Assembly: GCA_944392695.1 (NCBI GenBank)
Contig: CALXXN010000003.1
Span: 1-48,616, forward strand
Length of the DNA: 48,616 bases
Source of the DNA: an uncultured Spirochaetales bacterium
Lineage (GTDB): Bacteria > Spirochaetota > Spirochaetia > Sphaerochaetales > Sphaerochaetaceae
Direction of reading: 5' to 3'
The translations under genes were made by a program, and so were the position numbers. The stretch's first letter is position 1, and each line of letters begins with the position of its first letter. The notes under the pieces were generated by a model. The model did not search any database, was not told the origin of the DNA, and was given only the letters and a program-made list of their open reading frames with translations. This document shows positions 32,136 through 41,579 of this stretch, piece by piece.

Positions 32136-32159
32136 AGGGCGGGGCAGTGACCCCGCCCT
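32136..32159 (+). promoter_or_regulatory. Intercistronic hairpin after the binding-protein gene
   Basis: A perfect 9-bp stem AGGGCGGGG/CCCCGCCCT with loop CAGTGA, and no T-tract. Such hairpins in sugar ABC operons protect or trim the upstream message and let the binding protein be made in excess over the permeases. Confidence 0.6.
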
Positions 32160-32177
32160 CCTTGAAAGGAGGCTATG

Positions 32178-33071
32178 ATGGGAACCAACGCCAGACAGCG
32201 TCAGGTCTTCATCCTTTCCGCGCTACTCATCCCGACGGCCTTGCTGATCGCCTTCGTCGTCGTGCCTGGCCTGGACCTCTTCAGGCTCAGTGCCACCAAC
32301 TGGGATGGGCTCGCACCTGACTACGACTATATTGGATTAGATAACTACAAGAAGATGTTCCAGGACGGGAACCTCTGGCTCAGCCTGCGCAACAACATGG
32401 TCTACTTCTTCCTGCACCTCTTGATGATCCCGGTCGAACTCGCCTTCGCCGTGGTCCTGAACAGCAAGATGCGCGGTGCGAAGTTCTACAAGACCATGGT
32501 CTTCCTGCCATACATCATCAACGGTGTCGCCGTGAGCTATGCATTCAGCTACTTCTTCAGCCCTGTCAACGGCGCCATGGATGCCCTGCTTGCCGCGCTG
32601 GGACTCGAGGAGCTGCAGCAGAGCTGGCTCTCAAACCCCTCAATCGTCAACTTTACCCTGGCCTTCGTCTCGCTGTGGCGTTTCTCAGGCTACCATGTGA
32701 TCCTCTTCCTTGCCGCCCTGCAGTCCATGCCGCAGGACATCATGGAAGCGGCCCAGATCGACGGTGCATCATCCTGGCAGCTCTTCCGCCACATACAGGT
32801 GCCATCGATCATGTTGATGGTCGACTTCGTCCTCTTCGACAACATACGTGGCGCCCTGCAGGTCTTCGACATACCCTTCATCCTGACAAATGGCGGACCT
32901 GGCTATGCATCGAGCACCTTCACGCTCTATACGATCAACACGGCCTTCAAGTTCTCCAATTTCGGCCTGGCCGCGACGATGGCTGTTGCAATCATGTTCA
33001 TGATCGTCCTGATCTACCTTGTGCAGAATGTCCTGATCCACAAGGTCTTGCTCAAGGAGGGTAGGAGATGA
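32178..33071 (+). CDS. ABC transporter permease, sugar importer (MalF type)
   Basis: A 297-residue permease with six membrane segments. The coupling-loop EAA motif is E-A-A-Q-I-D-G-A-S-S-W-Q-L-F-R-H-I-Q-V-P. AGGAGG is 5 bases before the ATG at 32178; the ATG at 32175 is too close. It pairs with the next permease. No ATPase gene is in the cluster, so a shared MsmK-type ATPase encoded elsewhere is expected. Confidence 0.92.
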   Translation: MGTNARQRQVFILSALLIPTALLIAFVVVPGLDLFRLSATNWDGLAPDYDYIGLDNYKKMFQDGNLWLSLRNNMVYFFLHLLMIPVELAFAVVLNSKMRGAKFYKTMVFLPYIINGVAVSYAFSYFFSPVNGAMDALLAALGLEELQQSWLSNPSIVNFTLAFVSLWRFSGYHVILFLAALQSMPQDIMEAAQIDGASSWQLFRHIQVPSIMLMVDFVLFDNIRGALQVFDIPFILTNGGPGYASSTFTLYTINTAFKFSNFGLAATMAVAIMFMIVLIYLVQNVLIHKVLLKEGRR

Positions 33072-33904
33072 AGACCGGACGCGCGCTATCATCATTTGTC
33101 AAGCAGCTTGTCTGCATCACGATGGTCATCATCGTCATCCTCCCGATAATGCTGACCTTCTTCGCATCGATCAAGACCGGGGCGGACATGGTCAACACCT
33201 CGCCACTCCTGCCTCCACCTGTCGAACGTGTAACAGGAGCCAACTACGCCAAGGTCCTTGACGACAAGAACCTCATCACAGGTTTCAAGAACACCCTCGT
33301 CATCCTGGCCTTCAGCCTGGTCTTCAATGTCGCCCTGGGGACGGTCACGGCCTACATCATCGAGCGCTTCGACTTCCGCTTCAAAAAGTTCGTGATCTCG
33401 CTCTTCTTCCTGGGGATGCTGATCCCGACCTTCGTCACTGAGATCTCACGTTTCAAGATCATCTCAGGCATGGGGCTGTACAACACGCTCGGTGCGCCGA
33501 TCCTGATCTACGTGGCTGGGGACCTGATGCAGCTGTACATATACCGCCAGTTCATCAGCAAGATCTCAGTCTCGCTGGATGAGTCGGCCATCCTGGACGG
33601 CTGCTCCTACTGGGGGCTCTTCGCACGGATCATCTTCCCACTCCTGGCACCAGCGACAGCGACGGTGTGCATCATCAAGTCGATCACGATCATCAATGAC
33701 ATGTACATCCCATACCTCTACATGCCTCGTACGAAGCTGAGGACGCTGACGACCTTCCTGATGAACTACGCCAACGCCCAGCAGGGCTCTTGGCAGACGC
33801 TATCCGCCGGTATAATAATCATCATGCTACCGACAGTCCTGCTGTACGTGCTCTTCCAGCGCCACATCCTGGCCGGGGTCGTCGCGGGAGCGGTGAAGGA
33901 GTGA
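33068..33904 (+). CDS. ABC transporter permease, sugar importer (MalG type)
   Basis: A 278-residue permease with six membrane segments and an EAA-type loop (D-E-S-A-I-L-D-G-C-S-Y-W-G-L-F-A-R-I-I-F-P-L). Its ATG overlaps the upstream stop by 4 bases, and its own stop is overlapped by the GTG of lacL. It forms the inner-membrane channel with the MalF-type subunit. Confidence 0.92.
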   Translation: MKTGRALSSFVKQLVCITMVIIVILPIMLTFFASIKTGADMVNTSPLLPPPVERVTGANYAKVLDDKNLITGFKNTLVILAFSLVFNVALGTVTAYIIERFDFRFKKFVISLFFLGMLIPTFVTEISRFKIISGMGLYNTLGAPILIYVAGDLMQLYIYRQFISKISVSLDESAILDGCSYWGLFARIIFPLLAPATATVCIIKSITIINDMYIPYLYMPRTKLRTLTTFLMNYANAQQGSWQTLSAGIIIIMLPTVLLYVLFQRHILAGVVAGAVKE

Positions 33905-35733
33905 TCCCTTTGGATATAGACCTGAGCTATCTGGGCGACCTGTCGCGCTATCGCGTGAACTGCCGTGACGCCCATTCGGACCATGTCCACTACAAGAACA
34001 GTGGCGAGGTGGGGGAGGCTTCCTCCTTCTCCACCAGCCTCGATGGAAGCTGGGACTTCTGGTGGTCCCCAGACATCCCACACATGGATGAATGCTTCTC
34101 CAAGGCCCCATGCCAGATCGCGGTCCCTGGACATGTCGAGCTCCAGGGCCATGGCCAGGTGCAGTATATCAACACGATGTACCCCTGGGAGGGGCATGAG
34201 ATGTTGCGTCCACCCATGGTGCCGGAGGACAACCCTGTCAGCCGTTACGAGAGGGCTTTCGACCTGCCACGGAGTGAGGAGGGCAGCCGCTTCATCCTCC
34301 GCTTCGAGGGTGTCGAGAAGGCCTATTACGTACATGTCAATGGACGCTTCATCGGCTATGCCGAGGACAGCTTCTCCGCACATGAGTTCGATATCACCGA
34401 CGTGGTGGAAGAGAAGGGAAACATCCTCACTGTCACGGTCTTCAAGCACTCAAGTGCGAGCTGGGTCGAGGACCAGGACTTCTTCCGCTTCTCCGGTATC
34501 TTCCGCCCCGTCTCCCTCATCGTCCTGCCCGTGGCCCACATCGAGGACCTCGACACGAAGAGCGATTACCACAAGGACGGCAGTGGATCGTTCTCACTCT
34601 CCTTGAAGCTGTCTTATGGCAAGGCCTTCCACGGCCGTGTGCGCTGGAAGCTTGGCGGCATCGCCTCAGGAGAAGCCGACATCGATGAGAGCGTCAGCTC
34701 GATCAGCTTTGGTACTGAGGAGCTTCCATCTGTCAGGCCCTACAGCCATGAGGACCCATACCTCTATGACCTCACCCTGACAGTCGAAGACAGCGATGGA
34801 AACACCATTGAAGTCGTTCCCTACAGGATCGGCTTCCGCCATGTGGAAATCATCGATGGCGTATTGACCTACAACTACAAGCGCCTCCTGATCTGCGGTG
34901 TGAACCGTCATGAGTGGTCCGCAGAGGGTGGGCGTGTTATCACACGCGCTGAGATGGAAGCTGACATCGTTACGATAAAGGGCCTGGAGTGCAATGCGGT
35001 CAGGACCTGCCACTACCCAGACCGTTTGGAGTGGTACTCGCTGTGTGACGAGGCTGGCATCTACCTGATGGCTGAGACCAACATGGAATCCCATGGTTCC
35101 TGGCAGAAGGATGGGGCGATTGAGCCAAGCTGGAACGTCCCTGGAAGCGAAGAGGCCTGGCTTGACATGATGATCGACCGCTGCAGGAGCAACTACGAGG
35201 CCTTCAAGAACCACGCCTCTGTGATCTCCTGGTCCCTGGGCAACGAGTCCTACTGTGGCACCGTGATCCAGGCGATGAACGACTGGTTCAAGGAAAAAGA
35301 CCCATCACGCCCTGTCCATTACGAAGGTGTCTTCAACTGTCCGGAGTGGAAAGACCGGGTGAGTGACTTCGAGTCGCAGATGTACGCACCCCCTTCAAGG
35401 ATCAGGGCATACTACCAGGATGGAGGTGCCAAGCCCTTCCTCGTATGCGAGTATATGCACTGCATGGGCAACAGCCTGGGTGGTTTCACAGAGTACGACG
35501 GGCTTTTCGATGAGCTGCCGCAGTACGCAGGTGGCTTCATCTGGGACTTCATCGACCAGGCCCTCTGGAAGGTGGACGAGGCCACAGGAGGACGCTACCT
35601 TGCCTATGGTGGCGACTGGGGTGAGAAGCGCAGTGACTATGAGTTCAGCGCTGATGGACTTCTTTTCGCAGACAGGAGTGAGAAGCCTGCCTGCCAGGTA
35701 GTGAGGCATGTCTATGGAAACCGTCTTCGCTGA
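33901..35733 (+). CDS. lacL: Beta-galactosidase large subunit (LacL-like, GH2)
   Basis: A 610-residue GH2 enzyme without the C-terminal domain 5. Sugar-binding and Ig-like domains lead into the barrel, with I-C-G-V-N-R-H-E-W, R-T-C-H-Y-P, acid/base Glu449 in W-S-L-G-N-E-S and nucleophile Glu517 in V-C-E-Y-M-H-C-M-G-N-S. It hydrolyses lactose or other beta-galactosides in the cytoplasm. The length and break point match LacL of lactobacilli, which is about 626 residues and needs LacM. It starts at GTG 33901 inside the permease stop (GTGA). Its 3' end overlaps lacM by 26 bases in another frame. Confidence 0.88.
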   Translation: MIPLDIDLSYLGDLSRYRVNCRDAHSDHVHYKNSGEVGEASSFSTSLDGSWDFWWSPDIPHMDECFSKAPCQIAVPGHVELQGHGQVQYINTMYPWEGHEMLRPPMVPEDNPVSRYERAFDLPRSEEGSRFILRFEGVEKAYYVHVNGRFIGYAEDSFSAHEFDITDVVEEKGNILTVTVFKHSSASWVEDQDFFRFSGIFRPVSLIVLPVAHIEDLDTKSDYHKDGSGSFSLSLKLSYGKAFHGRVRWKLGGIASGEADIDESVSSISFGTEELPSVRPYSHEDPYLYDLTLTVEDSDGNTIEVVPYRIGFRHVEIIDGVLTYNYKRLLICGVNRHEWSAEGGRVITRAEMEADIVTIKGLECNAVRTCHYPDRLEWYSLCDEAGIYLMAETNMESHGSWQKDGAIEPSWNVPGSEEAWLDMMIDRCRSNYEAFKNHASVISWSLGNESYCGTVIQAMNDWFKEKDPSRPVHYEGVFNCPEWKDRVSDFESQMYAPPSRIRAYYQDGGAKPFLVCEYMHCMGNSLGGFTEYDGLFDELPQYAGGFIWDFIDQALWKVDEATGGRYLAYGGDWGEKRSDYEFSADGLLFADRSEKPACQVVRHVYGNRLR

Positions 35734-36634
35734 TCTTTCGCTTGGTGTCAAAGGCCCTGGCCTCGAGGCCATCTTCGCCTACGACAAGGGTGGTCTCGAG
35801 TCCCTTGTCATCGGAGGGCGCCAGCAGCTCTACCGCTGTCCAAGCCTTGCCTTCTGGCGGGCTACGACGGACAACGACAGGGGCAATGGCTTTTCAAAGA
35901 AGAGCGCCCTCTGGATGGGTGCCGACATGTTCAGCATTGTCACCTCTTATTCAGTCAATGTTGATGGCACGGAGCTTGGGAAGGAGGAGCTCAGGGCGCC
36001 TGGCAACAACAGGCTCCTGGATTCACCTCTGAGGAAGGCGCATGAAGTGTCGATCACCTTCAGCCATGCGACCTGTACGAATCCTGCCGCCGAGGTCCGT
36101 GTCACTTACAGCATGAGTGATGACTGGGATGGCGTGCGTGTTGATTACGAGTACAGGGGGGTGGAGGGTCTTCCCTCCCTGCCTGTCTGTGGAATCCGCT
36201 TCTGCCTTCCCTATGTTGTTGCGGGTTATGACTGGCAGGGGCTCTCTGGTGAAACCTATCCTGACAGGCTCGCAGGAGCACAGGAGGGGCATTGGTCAAT
36301 CGAGGGTCTTCCCGTCACCCCTTATGTGATCGCACAGGAGTGTGGCATGCACATGGGCACACAGCTTGTGCGCTTCCACCACAAGGATGGAGGAGTGCTC
36401 ACAATAAAAGCAGTGGATGGTTGTACAATCAACTTCCAAGCCCTGCCTTGCTCCCCCCTGGAGCTGGAAGCCGCCTACCATCCCATCGACCTGCCGCTTC
36501 CCCGCAGGACCTACATCACCATCGCGGCCGCTGTCAGAGGCGTGGGTGGCATAGACAGCTGGGGCAGTGAGCCAGGCCCTGGCTATCAGATTGATGCTGC
36601 TGGCACATACCACACGGCTTTCACACTTTGCTGA
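35708..36634 (+). CDS. lacM: Beta-galactosidase small subunit (LacM-like)
   Basis: A 308-residue protein equal to domain 5 of LacZ-type enzymes. F-W-R-A-T-T-D-N-D-R-G-N-G is the typical start of this domain, and R-T-Y-I-T-I-A-A-A-V-R-G-V-G-G-I-D-S-W-G near the C-terminus is its hallmark end. LacM completes the active site of LacL in the heterodimer. The ATG at 35714 is an equally good start. The overlap with lacL resembles the lactobacillar lacLM overlap, so this is a real split gene rather than a frameshifted lacZ. A strong terminator follows. Confidence 0.87.
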   Translation: MSMETVFADLSLGVKGPGLEAIFAYDKGGLESLVIGGRQQLYRCPSLAFWRATTDNDRGNGFSKKSALWMGADMFSIVTSYSVNVDGTELGKEELRAPGNNRLLDSPLRKAHEVSITFSHATCTNPAAEVRVTYSMSDDWDGVRVDYEYRGVEGLPSLPVCGIRFCLPYVVAGYDWQGLSGETYPDRLAGAQEGHWSIEGLPVTPYVIAQECGMHMGTQLVRFHHKDGGVLTIKAVDGCTINFQALPCSPLELEAAYHPIDLPLPRRTYITIAAAVRGVGGIDSWGSEPGPGYQIDAAGTYHTAFTLC

Positions 36635-36648
36635 CTGTAAAGGCACAC

Positions 36649-36683
36649 AACAGGTCCCTGGATTGTCCCGGGGACCTGTTTTT
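36649..36683 (+). terminator. Intrinsic terminator of the ABC-lacLM operon
   Basis: A 10-bp perfect stem AACAGGTCCC/GGGACCTGTT (36649-36658 with 36671-36680), a 12-base loop, and five T. Confidence 0.85.
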
Positions 36684-36707
36684 ATGTGTCATACCGTCCT
36701 TTTTGGA

Positions 36708-36735
36708 TTGCCACCCGCCTTTTGTTGATTATAAT
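36708..36735 (+). promoter_or_regulatory. Promoter of the V-ATPase operon
   Basis: TTGCCA (36708-36713), a 16-base spacer, then a perfect TATAAT (36730-36735). The transcript start would be near 36742, leaving a leader of about 50 bases. Confidence 0.6.
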
Positions 36736-36790
36736 TGCTTCATGGATGGGTATGACCATCCCCCACAAGCAACGAAAGGTGGTGCACATT

Positions 36791-37372
36791 ATGGAAAAGC
36801 AGATACAGGACCTTGTCGACTCCATCAGGAAGGAAGGCCTGGAGGAGGCTGACAGGCAGAAGGCCGCCATCCTCGAGGATGCCCGCAAGGAAGCCGGCAG
36901 GCTTGTCAAGGAAGCCCAGGAGAAGGCCGGGGCCATGATCGAGGAGGCCAGGCGCGAGTGCTCCCTCCTGGAACAGAGCACGAAGGCTTCCCTGGAACAG
37001 GCGGCCCGTGATGTCTCGATCACGCTGCACAAGTCGATCAATGATGAGCTTGGACGCATCCTCTCAGCTTCGATTGGCGCCAGCATGGACAAGGATCTTC
37101 TCAAGGAGCTGGTCATGACAGCTGTCAAGTCTGGTTTCTCTGATGCCGAGGTCGAGGTCAAGGGTGCTGATGCAGATGCACTCGTCAAGGCCCTCGCAGG
37201 CCAGCTCGCCACTGAGCTCAAAGCCGGGCTCTCCCTCAAGGCCTCAAGTGGAGTGAATGGCCTAAGGATCTCATCCAAGGATGGCAGTGGTTATGTCGAC
37301 CTCTCACCTGATGAGCTTTCAGCCTTGCTGATGCCCCATCTCTCACAGAGCGTCCGCGCCCTGATTGGTTGA
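36791..37372 (+). CDS. atpE: V-type ATP synthase subunit E
   Basis: A 193-residue peripheral stalk subunit. The first 100 residues are a long charged helix (E-E-A-D-R-Q-K-A-A-I-L-E-D-A-R-K-E-A), and the C-terminal domain caps it. It tethers the A3B3 head to the membrane part. The frame is open back to 36686, but the ATG at 36791, with AAGGTGG upstream, is the family start. It is the first gene of a seven-gene operon. Confidence 0.88.
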   Translation: MEKQIQDLVDSIRKEGLEEADRQKAAILEDARKEAGRLVKEAQEKAGAMIEEARRECSLLEQSTKASLEQAARDVSITLHKSINDELGRILSASIGASMDKDLLKELVMTAVKSGFSDAEVEVKGADADALVKALAGQLATELKAGLSLKASSGVNGLRISSKDGSGYVDLSPDELSALLMPHLSQSVRALIG

Positions 37373-37381
37373 GGGGGCAGG

Positions 37382-37921
37382 ATGTCCCAGTACTACTACC
37401 TGGTACCATCCCTGCCAGCGATCAAGGATGGATCGAAGGGACCGATGTCCTTCGATGACTTCATAAGACTGTGTGAAGGAAAGGTGGGCGCAAAGGACCT
37501 CTCCCTCCTGCGTTCAGCGACGCTTGATTCCGCTTCAGTTGATTCCCCTGGCTTCCTTGGAAGCTGGGCCCGGTTCAAGATGATGATGGATGACGAGCTT
37601 GCCATCGCCAGGGCTAAGCGCCTGGACAGGAGTGGCTATGGCCACAGGGTGCCCGGACGGGTCGACCCCGCCGTCAGCGCAGCTGTCAAGAAGGCGGTCT
37701 CAAGCCCGGATCCCTTGGAAGCTGAGAAGACCTTGCTCTCCTGCCAGTTGAAGTGGCTGGAGGACAACACAGGACCCGGGCACAGGTGGGACCTGACCTT
37801 CCTGGTCGGCTATGCCCTGCGCTTGCAGCTTTGTGACAGGATCTCCTCCCTCTCTGAAGATGAGGGAAGGGCTGAATTCGGACGCATCCTCGCCTCCATC
37901 CAGGAGGAGATAGGAAAGTGA
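37382..37921 (+). CDS. DUF2764 protein of the V-ATPase operon (putative subunit C equivalent)
   Basis: 179 residues, beginning Y-Y-Y-L-V-P-S-L-P, as in DUF2764 proteins. These occupy this slot in V-ATPase operons of spirochaetes, Chlamydiae and Bacteroidetes. It is helical, with a W-A-R-F near residue 63 and K-x-x-W-L-E-D-N near 125. No separate subunit C gene is present, so it probably takes that place in the rotor-stalk. That role is inferred from position. The vatA start codon overlaps its stop by 4 bases. Confidence 0.8.
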   Translation: MSQYYYLVPSLPAIKDGSKGPMSFDDFIRLCEGKVGAKDLSLLRSATLDSASVDSPGFLGSWARFKMMMDDELAIARAKRLDRSGYGHRVPGRVDPAVSAAVKKAVSSPDPLEAEKTLLSCQLKWLEDNTGPGHRWDLTFLVGYALRLQLCDRISSLSEDEGRAEFGRILASIQEEIGK

Positions 37922-39657
37922 GTGTTGACATGAGTGAAGTTAGGAACAGGGGACGTGTCGTCTCCGTCAACAGCAACATGGTGAACGCCTCCTTCGAAGG
38001 GGCCATCACCAAGAACGAGGTCGCCTACATACATGTCGGCGACACGAGGCTTAAAAGCGAGGTCATCAGGATCCGCGATGGGGTCGCCTCATTGCAGGTC
38101 TATGAGATGACGACAGGTGTCGGAGTCGGGGATGAGGTCGAGTTCACAGGTGAGCTTTTGTCAGTCGAGCTTGGACCAGGCCTGCTTGGGCAGGTCTATG
38201 ATGGCTTGCAGAACCCACTTCCCCAGCTTGCCGAGCAGTGTGGATTCTTCCTCCAGCGTGGTGTCTATCTTGACGCCATTCCAGACAAGGACTGGGACTT
38301 CACGGCGATAGCCAAGCCTGGTGACCAGCTCGAAGCTGGTGACTCGATTGGCTGGGTGCCTGAAGGAGCCTTCAAGCACAGCATCATGGTTCCATTCTCC
38401 TTCCAGGGCGTGTGGACAGTGAAGTCTATCGTCCTATCGGGACGCTACAACGTCCATGCCACGCTCGCCACAGTCGAGCAGGGTGGGCAGGAGAGGACGC
38501 TCAGCATGGTCTTCGACTGGCCGGTCAAGAAGGCGGTCGGCTGCTACGACGAGCGCTTGATGCCTGATGAGCCAATGGTGACGAAGATCCGCATCATCGA
38601 CACCTTCCTCCCCGTGGCCAAGGGTGGCACTTATTGCACCCCAGGCCCATTCGGAGCTGGCAAGACCGTCCTCCAGCACCTGACCAGCCGCAACGCCGAT
38701 GTCGACATCGTCATCATCGCGGCCTGTGGGGAGAGGGCTGGCGAGGTCGTCGAGGTCCTCAAGGAGTTCCCCGAGCTGGTCGACCCGCGCACCGGGCGCA
38801 GCCTGATGGAGCGCACGATCATCATATGCAACACCTCCTCGATGCCTGTAGCCGCACGTGAGGCCTCTGTCTACACGGCGGCCACCCTGGCTGAGTACTA
38901 CCGCAACATGGGACTGAACGTCCTCCTCCTTGCCGACTCGACCTCGCGTTGGGCCCAGGCGATGAGGGAGATGAGCGGACGCCTTGAGGAGATCCCTGGC
39001 GAAGAGGCCTTCCCAGCCTACCTCGAGTCCAGGATCGCCGAGTTCTACGAACGCGCCGGCAAGGTCCGCCTCCGCGATGGACGCACGGCTTCTGTCACGA
39101 TCGGTGGAACCGTGTCGCCAGCGGGTGGAAACTTCGAGGAACCAGTCACCCAGGCGACGCTGAAGGTCGTCGGTGCCTTCCATGGCCTGTCGAGGGAGCG
39201 CTCGGATGCACGCAAGTACCCGGCGATAGACCCACTCGACTCATGGTCGAAATACAAGGGCATCATTGATGGCAAGCTGGTTGGTGAGGCCTATGACATC
39301 CTCCGCCATGGCAACGAGGTCGAGCAGATGATGAAGGTCGTCGGTGAGGAGGGTACGAGCCTTGAGGACTATGTGACCTACCAGAAGGCCGAGCTGCTTG
39401 ACGCGGTCTACCTGCAGCAGAACTCATTCGACCCTGTTGACTACGCAGTCGTGCCTGACAGGCAGAGGGACATCTTCTCTGTCATCCACTCGGCCCTGAT
39501 GGCTGACTTCGACCTGGAGGACAAGGCCGCGGCCAGGTCCTTCTTCAACACGTTGCGCCAGCTCTTCCTGGACTGGAACGCTGCCGCCTTCGACGATCCG
39601 TCCTATGCCACGCTGAAGCAGGCCGTGGTCGATGCCGTGGAAGGGAAGAGGAGGTAG
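37918..39657 (+). CDS. atpA: V-type ATP synthase catalytic subunit A
   Basis: A 579-residue catalytic subunit. It has the V-type non-homologous insert in the N-terminal third, Walker A G-P-F-G-A-G-K-T (243-250), G-E-R-A-G-E-V-V-E and L-A-D-S-T-S-R-W-A-Q-A-M-R-E. It hydrolyses or makes ATP at the A/B interfaces. GTG at 37918, with GGAGG upstream, overlaps the preceding stop (GTGA); an ATG at 37930 is possible and would remove 4 residues. Confidence 0.96.
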   Translation: MSVDMSEVRNRGRVVSVNSNMVNASFEGAITKNEVAYIHVGDTRLKSEVIRIRDGVASLQVYEMTTGVGVGDEVEFTGELLSVELGPGLLGQVYDGLQNPLPQLAEQCGFFLQRGVYLDAIPDKDWDFTAIAKPGDQLEAGDSIGWVPEGAFKHSIMVPFSFQGVWTVKSIVLSGRYNVHATLATVEQGGQERTLSMVFDWPVKKAVGCYDERLMPDEPMVTKIRIIDTFLPVAKGGTYCTPGPFGAGKTVLQHLTSRNADVDIVIIAACGERAGEVVEVLKEFPELVDPRTGRSLMERTIIICNTSSMPVAAREASVYTAATLAEYYRNMGLNVLLLADSTSRWAQAMREMSGRLEEIPGEEAFPAYLESRIAEFYERAGKVRLRDGRTASVTIGGTVSPAGGNFEEPVTQATLKVVGAFHGLSRERSDARKYPAIDPLDSWSKYKGIIDGKLVGEAYDILRHGNEVEQMMKVVGEEGTSLEDYVTYQKAELLDAVYLQQNSFDPVDYAVVPDRQRDIFSVIHSALMADFDLEDKAAARSFFNTLRQLFLDWNAAAFDDPSYATLKQAVVDAVEGKRR

Positions 39658-39660
39658 GAG

Positions 39661-40965
39661 ATGATCCAGAAGGTCTATACGAAGATTGAATCCATTGTAG
39701 GCAATGTCATCCAGGTGCGCGCCACAGGGGTGCGCAACAGTGACCTTGCCGAAGTCACGACAGCTTCCGGCAAGAGCTTCGCCAATGTCATCAAGCTTGA
39801 TGGCGACCTTGTGTCACTGCAGGTCTTCGCAGGTGCCCAGGGTGTCAGCACTGGTGACAGCGTACGCTTCCTCGGACATGCGATGAGGGTGAGTTATTCA
39901 CCAGCCCTGCTGGGTCGTGTCTTCGATGGTGCGGGGCGTCCTCGCGACAAAGGACCTGCACTTGATGAGAACATGATCGAGATCGCAGGACCCTCGGTCA
40001 ACCCCTCAAAGCGTGTCATCCCACGCCGCATGATCCGCACGGGCATCCCGATGATCGACATGTTCAACACCCTGGTTGAAAGCCAGAAGCTGCCGATCTT
40101 CTCGGTCTCAGGCGAGCCCTACAACGAGCTGTTGGCCCGCATCGCGATCCAGGCCGAGGTCGACATCATCATACTCGGGGGCATGGGCTTGAAATATGAT
40201 GACTACCTGACCTTCCGCTCGACACTTGAGAAGAGCGGGGCGATGAGCCGTACGATCATGTTCATCCACACCGCAGCCGACCCGACAGTCGAATGCACCC
40301 TGGTCCCAGACCTGGCGCTGGCTGTCGCAGAGCGCTTTGCCCTGGATGGCAAGCGCGTCCTCTGCCTGCTTACCGACATGACGAACTACTGTGACGCCCA
40401 GAAGGAGATGGCGATCACGATGGACCAGGTCCCATCCAACCGTGGCTACCCTGGCGACCTGTACTCGATGCTGGCCAGCCGCTATGAGAAGGCTGTCGAC
40501 TTCGATGGGGCGGGCTCCCTGACGATCCTTGGTGTCACGACGATGCCAGGCGATGATGTCACTCACCCTGTCCCAGACAACACTGGCTACATCACTGAAG
40601 GCCAGTACTACCTCCGTGGTGGTCATATCGAGCCATTCGGCTCCCTGAGCCGCCTTAAGCAGCAGGTCAACTCATCGACACGCAGCGACCACCGCGCCTT
40701 GATGGACGCGATGATCCGCCTCTACGCCTCCTACAAGGACACCTTGGAGAAACGCTCGATGGGCTTCCAGATGACCGACTGGGATGAGAAGCTGTTGAAG
40801 TACGGTGCCCTCTTTGAAGAGAAGTTGATGGACCTTTCCGTCAACATCCCACTGGAAGAGGCACTGGACACTGGCTGGAGGATCCTTGCCTCCTGCTTTG
40901 AGAAGAACGAGACCGGCCTGAAGTCCTCCCTGATCGAGGAGTACTGGCCCAAGGATGAGAGCTGA
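39661..40965 (+). CDS. atpB: V-type ATP synthase regulatory subunit B
   Basis: A 434-residue non-catalytic subunit. As expected it lacks a P-loop; the matching region reads [24 protein letters not shown] and Y-P-G-D-L-Y-S are family landmarks. It starts 3 bases after atpA, and its stop shares one base with the atpD start. Confidence 0.96.
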   Translation: MIQKVYTKIESIVGNVIQVRATGVRNSDLAEVTTASGKSFANVIKLDGDLVSLQVFAGAQGVSTGDSVRFLGHAMRVSYSPALLGRVFDGAGRPRDKGPALDENMIEIAGPSVNPSKRVIPRRMIRTGIPMIDMFNTLVESQKLPIFSVSGEPYNELLARIAIQAEVDIIILGGMGLKYDDYLTFRSTLEKSGAMSRTIMFIHTAADPTVECTLVPDLALAVAERFALDGKRVLCLLTDMTNYCDAQKEMAITMDQVPSNRGYPGDLYSMLASRYEKAVDFDGAGSLTILGVTTMPGDDVTHPVPDNTGYITEGQYYLRGGHIEPFGSLSRLKQQVNSSTRSDHRALMDAMIRLYASYKDTLEKRSMGFQMTDWDEKLLKYGALFEEKLMDLSVNIPLEEALDTGWRILASCFEKNETGLKSSLIEEYWPKDES

Positions 40966-41576
40966 TGGCAGTCAAGCTGACCAAGAACGAGCAGAAGAAG
41001 CAGAAGGACGCGCTCAAGCAGTTCGAGCGCTACCTGCCCACGCTGCAGTTGAAGAAGCAACAGCTCCAGGTCTGCATACGCCAGCTCTCCCGCCAGGTCG
41101 AGGACCTGAGGCGGCGCCAGGCTGAGCTAGTCGATTCGCTCTCCGCCTGGATCGCCGTCTACGGTGAGAACAGCCTCTTCGGGCCTGATGGGGACATCAG
41201 GAAGCTTGTCGTCGTCGACGAGATCGTGCGTGGCCGTGGCAATATCGCCGGGGTCATCGTGCCGACCTTCGAGCGCATAAGCTTCAAAGACATCCCATAT
41301 TCCTTCTACGACTACCCTCTGTGGGTGGACCGGGGGATAGAGGCCTTGAAGGACTGTGCCGCCTTCGACGCCGAGATCCGGGTGCTGGGCGAGCAGGAGG
41401 AGCTCCTGGAGAAGGAACTCAGGACGACAAGCCAGCGCGTCAACCTCTTCGAGAAGGTCAAGATCCCTGAGGCCAAGGAGAACATCAGGGTGATTGGCAT
41501 CTACTTGGGCGACCAGGAGACGAGCGCTGTCGTACGTGGCAAGATCGCCAAGAAGAAACTGGAGAAGGGGGCCTGA
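40965..41576 (+). CDS. atpD: V-type ATP synthase subunit D
   Basis: A 203-residue central rotor shaft subunit. It has long N- and C-terminal helices (K-K-Q-K-D-A-L-K-Q-F-E-R-Y-L-P-T-L and R-V-N-L-F-E-K-V-K-I-P), the latter being the strongly conserved D-subunit motif. It turns inside the A3B3 head. Its start overlaps the atpB stop by one base. Confidence 0.93.
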   Translation: MAVKLTKNEQKKQKDALKQFERYLPTLQLKKQQLQVCIRQLSRQVEDLRRRQAELVDSLSAWIAVYGENSLFGPDGDIRKLVVVDEIVRGRGNIAGVIVPTFERISFKDIPYSFYDYPLWVDRGIEALKDCAAFDAEIRVLGEQEELLEKELRTTSQRVNLFEKVKIPEAKENIRVIGIYLGDQETSAVVRGKIAKKKLEKGA

Positions 41577-41579
41577 GTC

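Noticed and set aside
35708-35733. Frameshift in a single lacZ gene
   Set aside because: Both parts have the lengths and break point of LacL and LacM, and such overlap is known for lacLM, so a true two-gene design is more likely.
38434-39183. Minus-strand 249-codon ORF opposite atpA
   Set aside because: Shadow of a well conserved gene; no motif, no ribosome site.
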